Positions 6,341 to 11,060 of a stretch of DNA of 11,060 bases are shown in pieces. Positions within the stretch are counted from its first letter, which is position 1; the number at the start of each line of letters is the position of its first letter. Origin of the DNA: Brevibacterium sp. p3-SID960 (GTDB lineage Bacteria; Actinomycetota; Actinomycetes; Actinomycetales; Brevibacteriaceae); assembly GCF_025144725.1 (NCBI RefSeq), contig NZ_JALXKS010000059.1, forward strand, positions 1 to 11,060, in the 5' to 3' direction. The translations under genes and the position numbers were made by a program. The notes beneath the pieces are model-generated. The model worked only from the letters and a program-made list of their open reading frames with translations. It had not been told where the DNA came from and made no database searches.

Positions 6341-6358
6341 GACAGCGGCCAGGCTGTC
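6341..6358. repeat. Inverted repeat in the trpD 5' leader
   Basis: GACAGC (6341-6346) and GCTGTC (6353-6358) are perfect 6-base arms with a 6-base loop. They lie between the candidate -10 box and the trpD ribosome-binding site, so they would form a hairpin in the trpD leader RNA or act as an operator. No function is known. Confidence 0.4.
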
Positions 6359-6366
6359 ACCGGAAC

Positions 6367-6372
6367 ATCCTA
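6367..6372 (-). promoter_or_regulatory. Candidate -10 box (TAGGAT) for trpD
   Basis: On the minus strand TAGGAT matches the common actinobacterial -10 form. Transcription would start near 6360 and yield a leader of about 50 bases. The -35 region is not convincing. Confidence 0.4.
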
Positions 6373-6571
6373 CGCGCCACGCACACAGCACACCGAACCC
6401 GTTCACCGGCGGCTCTGCGCAAGCGGCGATCCGAACCTCCGCCCGTCTTCCACCTCGGGACCGGCCGCTGATGTGCGCCGATGCCGTTTCGACGCGGTTC
6501 GGAGCTCGCGACACGCGCACGTTGCATAGTCGTAACGAACCCTCCGGCCGCGAGTTCTCGCTGGAAATTCC

Positions 6572-6582
6572 ACACGCTGTAG
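6572..6582. promoter_or_regulatory. Perfect palindrome TGGAAATTCCA upstream of ctaE
   Basis: An 11-base perfect odd palindrome about 54 bases before the candidate ctaE -10 box. It is a plausible operator or activator site for the ctaE-qcrCAB operon; the binding protein is unknown. Confidence 0.3.
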
Positions 6583-6635
6583 AAAAACTCACTCAACTAG
6601 CTGAGCAAAAGGTGAATTTATCCTGCGGACTGGGT

Positions 6636-6641
6636 AATAAT
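6636..6641 (+). promoter_or_regulatory. -10 box (AATAAT) of the ctaE-qcrCAB operon
   Basis: AATAAT has five of six matches to TATAAT and sits within an AT-rich patch in otherwise GC-rich DNA. Its end is 7 bases from the first base of the ctaE GTG at 6648, so transcription may begin on the start codon. A weak GTGAAT hexamer lies 18 bases upstream (6612-6617) as a possible -35. Confidence 0.5.
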
Positions 6642-6647
6642 GGAGGC

Positions 6648-7286
6648 GTGTCTACTGCCACTGCAACTTCAACAGCGCCGGTTCATCCAGTCGTAAACAG
6701 GCCCAACACGACGACAGTCGGGTTCATCGTGTGGCTGTCGAGCGAGCTGATGTTCTTCGCCGCGCTCTTCGCCATGTACTTCACCATCCGGTCCGTTGTG
6801 CCCCAGATGTGGGAGATGGAGACCGCTAAGCACGACGTCGTGTTCGCTTCGATCAACACGTCGATCCTGGTGCTTTCATCGGTCACCTGCCAGCTGGGTG
6901 TCTTCAAGGCTGAGCACTTCAAGCCGCGCCGCACCGGCGGGCTCATGAACATCGGCTCGTGGGGCATGATCGAGTGGTACTACCTCTCCTTCATCCTCGG
7001 CTCGATCTTCATCGGCGGCCAGGTCTTCGAATACGCCACCCTCGTCTCCGAGGGCATCGCAATCAACTCGAACGCCTACGGTTCGGTCTTCTACCTGACC
7101 ACCGGCTTCCACGGCCTCCACGTGCTCGGCGGACTCATCGCGTTCCTGCTCGTCATCGGACGCACCCACGCCGCAAAGCGCTTCGGCCATCGAGAGGCGA
7201 CGTTCGCCATCTGCATGTCGTACTACTGGCACTTCGTCGACGTCGTGTGGGTTGGCCTGTTCTTCGTCATCTACATCTTGATGTGA
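6648..7286 (+). CDS. ctaE: Cytochrome c oxidase subunit III (aa3-type)
   Basis: A 212-residue membrane subunit of the aa3 terminal oxidase; it has no redox centre and stabilises subunit I and its proton uptake. Family motifs: [21 protein letters not shown] (17-37) on the first helix, with the conserved Glu33, then [10 protein letters not shown] (153-162) and [10 protein letters not shown] (192-201). Five hydrophobic segments are seen at about 24-46, 65-84, 107-128, 146-170 and 188-210, the usual number for the short actinobacterial form. The start is GTG at 6648: it gives the normal N-terminus, although GGAGG (6642-6646) is only one base before it, too close to act as a usual ribosome-binding site. 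A -10 box placed for initiation on the GTG suggests a leaderless message. It is the first gene of the operon with qcrC, qcrA and qcrB; subunits I and II are not in the window. Confidence 0.95.
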   Translation: MSTATATSTAPVHPVVNRPNTTTVGFIVWLSSELMFFAALFAMYFTIRSVVPQMWEMETAKHDVVFASINTSILVLSSVTCQLGVFKAEHFKPRRTGGLMNIGSWGMIEWYYLSFILGSIFIGGQVFEYATLVSEGIAINSNAYGSVFYLTTGFHGLHVLGGLIAFLLVIGRTHAAKRFGHREATFAICMSYYWHFVDVVWVGLFFVIYILM

Positions 7287-7321
7287 CGCGCCCGTAAGAC
7301 CTCACCCCTGGCAACTGCAAC

Positions 7322-7328
7322 AAAAGGA
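7322..7328 (+). promoter_or_regulatory. Shine-Dalgarno (AAAAGGA) of qcrC
   Basis: AAAAGGA lies 7 bases before GTG at 7336. It fixes the GTG as the qcrC start; the resulting N-terminus has the expected basic residues before a membrane helix. Confidence 0.65.
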
Positions 7329-7335
7329 CTAACTA

Positions 7336-8121
7336 GTGAAGCTTCTAGCGGAACGACGCCGGCACCCCATGGCACTCGTCGTGCTCCTGCTCGTCGGCCT
7401 GCTCCTCACCGGAGGCGCATACGCCGCATTCACCGGAACGAGCACTGCGAACGCTGAAGAGTACTCCGCCTCAGATGTTGAGGAAGGCGAGAAGCTCTTC
7501 GTCACGAACTGCGCGACATGCCACGGCATGAGCGGTGAGGGAACCGAGAACGGCCCCGGCCTCATCGGCGTCGGCGCCGCTGCTGTCGACTTCCAGGTCG
7601 GCACCGGCCGCATGCCGCTGCAGATGATGGGCCCGCAGGCTCAGGTCAAGCAGCCCCAGTTCAGCGAAGAGCAGACCCGTCAGATGGCTGCCTACGTCGC
7701 ATCCCTCGGCCCCGGACCGGCAGTTCCGGAGGACGAGTACCTGGATCCTTCCAAGGGTGACGCAGCAGCCGGTGGCGGACTCTTCCGCACCAACTGCGCG
7801 ATGTGCCACAACGTCGTCGGTGCCGGTGGTGCACTGACCCGCGGCAAGTACGCCCCGAGCCTCTCCGGCGTCTCCGAGAAGCACCTGTACGAGGCCATGC
7901 AGACCGGCCCGCAGAACATGCCGATCTTCAACGACGCGAACCTCACCCCTGAGCAGAAGCGCGACGTCATCGCCTACATCAAGGAAGTCACCGAGGAGAC
8001 CCCTCCCGGCGGATTCTCCCTGGGCTCGCTCGGACCGGTGTCTGAGGGTCTGTTCATCTGGTTCTTCGGCCTGGCAGGCGTCATCGGCATCACGATGTGG
8101 CTGTCCTCGCGTTCGAAGTAA
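7336..8121 (+). CDS. qcrC: Menaquinol:cytochrome c reductase diheme cytochrome c subunit
   Basis: A 261-residue membrane-anchored diheme cytochrome c, the c1 equivalent of the actinobacterial bc1 complex. It carries electrons from the Rieske centre directly to the aa3 oxidase in the supercomplex, replacing a soluble cytochrome c. Residues 11-31 form an N-terminal membrane anchor. Two covalent heme sites are CATCH (Cys59, Cys62, His63) and CAMCH (Cys154, Cys157, His158). Likely axial methionines are Met93 (GRMP) and Met195 (QNMP), by position. A C-terminal helix at about 236-256 ends in SSRSK. Both heme domains would lie outside the membrane. Size and two-heme layout match family members in mycobacteria and corynebacteria. 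The GTG start has a good ribosome-binding site; the gene begins 49 bases after ctaE and ends 43 bases before qcrA, without a terminator between them. Confidence 0.97.
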   Translation: MKLLAERRRHPMALVVLLLVGLLLTGGAYAAFTGTSTANAEEYSASDVEEGEKLFVTNCATCHGMSGEGTENGPGLIGVGAAAVDFQVGTGRMPLQMMGPQAQVKQPQFSEEQTRQMAAYVASLGPGPAVPEDEYLDPSKGDAAAGGGLFRTNCAMCHNVVGAGGALTRGKYAPSLSGVSEKHLYEAMQTGPQNMPIFNDANLTPEQKRDVIAYIKEVTEETPPGGFSLGSLGPVSEGLFIWFFGLAGVIGITMWLSSRSK

Positions 8122-8154
8122 CCCGCAAGTTTTCATCCGTATCGAGTAATAGAC

Positions 8155-8161
8155 GAGGAAG
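8155..8161 (+). promoter_or_regulatory. Shine-Dalgarno (GAGGAAG) of qcrA
   Basis: GAGGAAG lies just upstream of the ATG at 8165 and supports that start in the short qcrC-qcrA gap. Confidence 0.55.
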
Positions 8162-8164
8162 CGA

Positions 8165-9214
8165 ATGACCTCGAAGCATCTCACTGCCGAAGCCGGCAGC
8201 CAGCTCGAGCAGGTGAACGGGCACACCAACCCTGGTCTGCCCGAGCACAAGCCACGAGTCACTGACAGCTCGCCGCTTGCTGAGCGCATCACCGAACGCC
8301 AGATCGCCGGCTGGTTCATCCTGTCGATGATCGGAACGATCGGCTTCATCGTGTCGTACTTCCTGTTCGACTCAGAGCCGGGTACGTACAACAACCTGCG
8401 CCTGCAGAACACGGCGTTCGGCATCACTGCGACGGCCGCCCTGGCCGGCATCGGCATCGGCGTCATCCTGTGGGCCCGCCAGCTCATCCCCGACGCCGAG
8501 GTCGTCGAGAGCCGCCATGACATCGCCGGCTCGGAAGAGGATCAGGCTGTGGCCGTTGAGATCCTCAACCAGGCGAAGGAGGAGTCGGGCATCGCCCGCC
8601 GTCCGTTCCTGCGCAACACCCTCATCGCAGCGGTCGCGCTTGCTCCGCTGCCGGCGATCCTGGTCTTCCGCGACCTGGGACCGCTGCCGGGTGACAGCCT
8701 GTTCAAGACCCTCTGGGGTCCGGGCGTGCGCCTGTGCCAGGACCCGGGCATGGTTCCGGAAGAGGATCGCTACATCCGCGCCGAAGAAGTCACCATCGGT
8801 TCGGCCTTCCACGTGATCCCGGAGAAGATGCACGAGTCGGAGCACCCGCTTGATGAGAAGGCCAAGGCCGCTGTTCTCCTCATGCGCGTTGACCCACGCG
8901 AGCTCAACACGGATCCCGAGAAGGAAGACTGGGGCGTCGACGGCATCGTCGCCTACTCCAAGATCTGCACCCACGTCGGCTGCCCCGTCGCACTGTATGA
9001 GCACCAGACGCACCACCTGCTGTGCCCGTGCCACCAGTCGACCTTCGACGTGACCAACCACTGCGCGGTCATCTTCGGACCGGCTAAGCGCCCGCTGCCC
9101 CAGCTGCCGATCGCAGTCGACGACGAGGGTTACCTCGTGGCTCAGCGCGACTTCCCTGAGCCCGTCGGACCGACCTTCTGGGAGATTAACATGAGGGAGA
9201 CTTCGGTAGAATGA
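8165..9214 (+). CDS. qcrA: Menaquinol:cytochrome c reductase Rieske iron-sulfur subunit
   Basis: A 349-residue Rieske protein that takes an electron from menaquinol at the Qo site of QcrB and passes it to QcrC. The 2Fe-2S site is CTHVGC (Cys268, His270, Cys273) and CPCH (Cys287, Cys289, His290): by homology Cys268, His270, Cys287 and His290 bind the cluster and Cys273-Cys289 form the disulfide. Three membrane helices at about 48-68, 85-105 and 150-168 are typical of actinobacteria, where most Rieske proteins elsewhere have one. The third helix is preceded by RRPFLR (146-151), a twin-arginine-type signal that in Streptomyces QcrA works with Sec insertion of the first two helices to export the folded Rieske domain. 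The ATG has a GAGGAAG ribosome-binding site (8155-8161). The stop overlaps the qcrB start as ATGA (9211-9214), indicating translational coupling. Confidence 0.97.
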   Translation: MTSKHLTAEAGSQLEQVNGHTNPGLPEHKPRVTDSSPLAERITERQIAGWFILSMIGTIGFIVSYFLFDSEPGTYNNLRLQNTAFGITATAALAGIGIGVILWARQLIPDAEVVESRHDIAGSEEDQAVAVEILNQAKEESGIARRPFLRNTLIAAVALAPLPAILVFRDLGPLPGDSLFKTLWGPGVRLCQDPGMVPEEDRYIRAEEVTIGSAFHVIPEKMHESEHPLDEKAKAAVLLMRVDPRELNTDPEKEDWGVDGIVAYSKICTHVGCPVALYEHQTHHLLCPCHQSTFDVTNHCAVIFGPAKRPLPQLPIAVDDEGYLVAQRDFPEPVGPTFWEINMRETSVE

Positions 9215-10854
9215 CGATGACGCACGAACCCACTACCGCGGTCGGCAAGGCGGCGAACTTTGCCGAGACCCGCGTCGGCGCCTCAAAGATGGTCCGTGAA
9301 TTCGGACGCAAGATCTTCCCCTCCCACTGGTCCTTCATGCTGGGTGAGGTTGCGCTCTACACCTTCATCATCCTGGTTCTGACCGGCACGTTCCTGACGT
9401 TCTGGTTCAAGCCGGCAATGGGTCACGCCATCTACGAAGGCCCCTACATTCCGCTGCAGGGCGTCGAGATGTCCGAGGCCTACGAATCGACTCTGGCGAT
9501 CTCGTTCGAGATCCGCGGCGGACTCTTCATCCGCCAGATGCACCACTGGGCAGCCCTGCTGTTCATGGTTGCCGTCTCGGTTCACGCACTGCGCATCTTC
9601 TTCACCGGCGCATACCGCCGCCCGCGTGAGATCAACTGGATGGTCGGCATCGCGCTCATCGCCCTGGGCATGGGTGCAGGCTTCACCGGCTACTCGCTGC
9701 CTGATGACCTGCTCTCCGGCAACGGCCTGCGCATCATCGACGGTCTTCTGAAGTCGATCCCGCTGATCGGCACCTACACCTCCTTCTTCCTGTTCGGAGG
9801 AGAGTTCCCCGGTGTCGACATTGTGTCCCGCCTGTACACGCTGCACATCATGATCGTCCCGGCGCTCATCATCGCCTTCATCGCGATCCACCTGATGTTC
9901 GTCGTGATCCACAAGCACACCCAGTGGCCGGGCGCCGGACACACCAACCGCAACGTTGTCGGCGAGCCCGTTCTGCCGACCTTCGCTGCGAAGGGTGGCG
10001 GCTTCTTCTTCATGATCTTCGCCCTGCTGTCGTTCCTGTCCGGCATCTTCACCATCAACGCCGTGTGGAACTACGGACCGTACGACCCGTCTCCCGTCTC
10101 GGCTGGTACGCAGCCTGACTGGTACATCGGCTGGATGGACGGATACCTGCGTATCGTTCCGGGCTGGCTGGAGTTCTACATCTTCGGACTGCCATTCAGC
10201 CTCAACATCAACACCGCACTGCTCGCAGCCCTCGTGCTGTTCGGCGCCATGGCGATCTGGCCGTTCTTCGAAGCCTGGCTGACGAAGGATTACCGCGAAC
10301 ACCACATCCTCGACCGCCCGCGCAACAACCCGACGCGTACGGCTGTCGGTGTGGCCGCAGTCGTGTGGTACGCAGTCATGTGGGCCGCCGCTTCCGGTGA
10401 CCTCATGGCCGTGTTCTTCCACATGTCGCTCAACGACATGATCTACATCTTCCGCATCATGTTCTTCCTTGGACCGATCCTCGGCTTCATCATCACGAAG
10501 CGGGTCTGCCTGGGACTGCAGCGGAAGGATCGGGAGATCGTCCTGCATGGCTTCGAATCCGGTGAGATCATCCGTCTGCCGCACGGCGAGTTCCAAGAGC
10601 GCCACAAGCCGCTCGACCCGCACAAGCTGTGGAAGCTCATGGCCTATGATTCGCCGCGCTACATCCCGGCCGAGCCCGGACCTGATGGGAAGATCTCTAA
10701 GGGTGAGAGGCGCCGCGCGACCATCGCGAAGTACTTCTACGAGGATCGGGTCGCACCGGTGACGAAGGAAGAGCTCGATGCCGCTCACCACGATCACCAC
10801 GCAGTGGAAGCCGGCAGCCACGAAGTCGGATCCCGTGGCTCGATCGGCCACTGA
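9211..10854 (+). CDS. qcrB: Menaquinol:cytochrome c reductase cytochrome b subunit
   Basis: A 547-residue membrane protein carrying two b hemes and both quinone sites of the bc1 complex. Heme ligands are His111 and His125 (14 apart) and His212 and His227 (15 apart, the spacing also seen in b6-type proteins). The Qo-site loop contains PDWY (302-305) in place of PEWY, as is usual in actinobacteria. About eight membrane helices lie at roughly 47-67, 115-133, 143-162, 208-233, 265-285, 330-352, 377-398 and 410-430. The last 115 residues form a cytoplasmic extension typical of actinobacterial QcrB, ending here in a His-rich tail (AAHHDHHAVEAGSHEVG). The ATG at 9211 overlaps the qcrA stop; a second ATG two codons later (9217) is an alternative. 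No close Shine-Dalgarno is seen, so translation is probably coupled to qcrA. This family is the target of telacebec (Q203) in mycobacteria. It is the last gene of the operon, followed by a strong terminator. Confidence 0.97.
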   Translation: MTMTHEPTTAVGKAANFAETRVGASKMVREFGRKIFPSHWSFMLGEVALYTFIILVLTGTFLTFWFKPAMGHAIYEGPYIPLQGVEMSEAYESTLAISFEIRGGLFIRQMHHWAALLFMVAVSVHALRIFFTGAYRRPREINWMVGIALIALGMGAGFTGYSLPDDLLSGNGLRIIDGLLKSIPLIGTYTSFFLFGGEFPGVDIVSRLYTLHIMIVPALIIAFIAIHLMFVVIHKHTQWPGAGHTNRNVVGEPVLPTFAAKGGGFFFMIFALLSFLSGIFTINAVWNYGPYDPSPVSAGTQPDWYIGWMDGYLRIVPGWLEFYIFGLPFSLNINTALLAALVLFGAMAIWPFFEAWLTKDYREHHILDRPRNNPTRTAVGVAAVVWYAVMWAAASGDLMAVFFHMSLNDMIYIFRIMFFLGPILGFIITKRVCLGLQRKDREIVLHGFESGEIIRLPHGEFQERHKPLDPHKLWKLMAYDSPRYIPAEPGPDGKISKGERRRATIAKYFYEDRVAPVTKEELDAAHHDHHAVEAGSHEVGSRGSIGH

Positions 10855-10871
10855 TTCGCTGATCACCTGAG

Positions 10872-10902
10872 AGAGGCGCCAGTCATTGCGACTGGCGCCT
10901 CT
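10872..10902 (+). terminator. Strong intrinsic terminator after qcrB
   Basis: AGAGGCGCCAGTC (10872-10884) and GACTGGCGCCTCT (10890-10902) form a perfect 13-bp stem with the 5-base loop attgc, starting 18 bases after the qcrB stop. TTTC follows; the stem can be extended by two more pairs. It is the end of the ctaE-qcrCAB operon. Confidence 0.9.
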
Positions 10903-11060
10903 TTCGTAACTTCCAGGGGCGCTGGCTGACAGCTTCCAGGAATGACAGCGCCCCGTCGCAGCACGTCAGGGATAGCTGCTGCCGCACATCGCGGAATCAA
11001 CGCTCGGAGCGCCGGGATATCCCTCGAACCTAGCGCCTGCTCTATTCTTCAGAGTCGCCT
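10903..11060. other. Intergenic end of window, no gene supported
   Basis: Besides the inverted repeat at 10916-10954 this stretch holds the perfect palindromes CGCTCGGAGCG (11001-11011) and GGGATATCCC (11014-11023) and a -10-like TATTCT (11043-11048) that could serve a gene beginning beyond the window. A minus-strand frame is open from 11058 down to a TGA at 10966-10968 (30 codons), which is too short to call as a gene end. Confidence 0.4.
10916..10954. repeat. Second inverted repeat downstream of qcrB
   Basis: GGGGCGCTG (10916-10924) and CAGCGCCCC (10946-10954) are perfect 9-base arms flanking a 21-base loop. The octamer CTTCCAGG occurs twice (10910-10917 and 10933-10940), once at the edge and once in the loop. 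It might be a back-up terminator, or the terminator of a gene arriving from the right on the minus strand. There is no T tract. Confidence 0.45.

Larger units (their letters stand above)
6310..6647. other. Divergent intergenic region between trpD and ctaE (338 bases)
   Basis: No gene is supported here. An open frame continues upstream from ctaE to an ATG at 6324, but its sequence is Arg/Pro/Ser-rich, has no ribosome-binding site and extends far beyond the normal CtaE N-terminus. The region holds the trpD leader with an inverted repeat (6341-6358), a -10-like box for trpD (6367-6372), a perfect odd palindrome TGGAAATTCCA (6572-6582), a near-palindrome (6592-6605) and the ctaE promoter region. 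The base composition becomes AT-richer from about 6565 to 6645, consistent with a promoter. Confidence 0.7.

Noticed and set aside
6324..6647. N-terminal extension of ctaE to an upstream ATG
   Set aside because: It would add 108 Arg/Pro/Ser-rich residues to a protein whose family starts at about the GTG at 6648. No ribosome-binding site is present, and the promoter lies inside it.
7471..8523. 350-codon open frame on the minus strand across qcrC and qcrA
   Set aside because: It crosses two certain genes and the gap between them, shows no domain or start signal, and is explained by the GC bias at third codon positions.
9283..10866. 527-codon open frame on the minus strand opposite qcrB
   Set aside because: It mirrors the codon pattern of qcrB in high-GC DNA, has an Asp/Glu/Arg/His-rich composition without domains, and qcrB is certain on the other strand.
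10966..11058. 30-codon open minus-strand frame entering from the right edge
   Set aside because: It could be the end of a gene beyond the window, but it is too short and its composition uninformative.
1..11060. CRISPR array, insertion sequence, prophage or defence system
   Set aside because: No regularly spaced repeats, transposase, integrase or terminal repeats are seen. The genes are housekeeping families in a conserved order.

Overview
The window is high-GC DNA with GTG starts, short intergenic gaps and strongly actinobacterial gene families. The unsplit menaquinol:cytochrome c reductase genes (diheme QcrC, three-helix Rieske QcrA, long QcrB) behind ctaE point to an actinobacterium. A member of the Micrococcales, possibly Brevibacterium, is my guess from overall protein character; genus cannot be proven from the sequence alone.

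Left part (1-1543, minus strand): a MerR-type regulator closely resembling the mycobacterial Rv1830/ResR(McdR) group, then a 1-acylglycerol-3-phosphate acyltransferase (PlsC family). Middle part (1704-3283): divergent from the acyltransferase is a two-gene unit, an Est30-like alpha/beta hydrolase followed one base later by a small acidic two-helix membrane protein. A small Cys/His-rich protein of unknown function faces it on the minus strand.

Right part (3420-10854): a DEDDh exonuclease fused to a UvrC-like GIY-YIG nuclease half, convergent with an isolated trpD, and then the ctaE-qcrC-qcrA-qcrB respiratory operon on the plus strand. This order (exonuclease/UvrC-like, trpD reversed, ctaE, qcrC, qcrA, qcrB) matches Mycobacterium tuberculosis Rv2191-Rv2196 as I recall it, so it is an old conserved actinobacterial block and not an acquired island. 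The operon supplies the whole bc1 module and subunit III of the aa3 oxidase. These assemble into the bc1-aa3 supercomplex that moves electrons from menaquinol to oxygen without a soluble cytochrome c.

Regulatory structure visible: strong hairpin terminators after the exonuclease/trpD pair (5170-5196) and after qcrB (10872-10902), good Shine-Dalgarno sequences at several genes, and three genes (hydrolase, exonuclease, ctaE) whose -10-like boxes sit so close to the start codon that leaderless or nearly leaderless transcripts are likely. I see no CRISPR array, mobile element, tRNA or rRNA. No clearly new multi-gene system is visible. The most unusual items are the fused repair nuclease with a conserved iron-sulfur-type cysteine set, the orphan Cys/His small protein, and several palindromes in 5' leaders.
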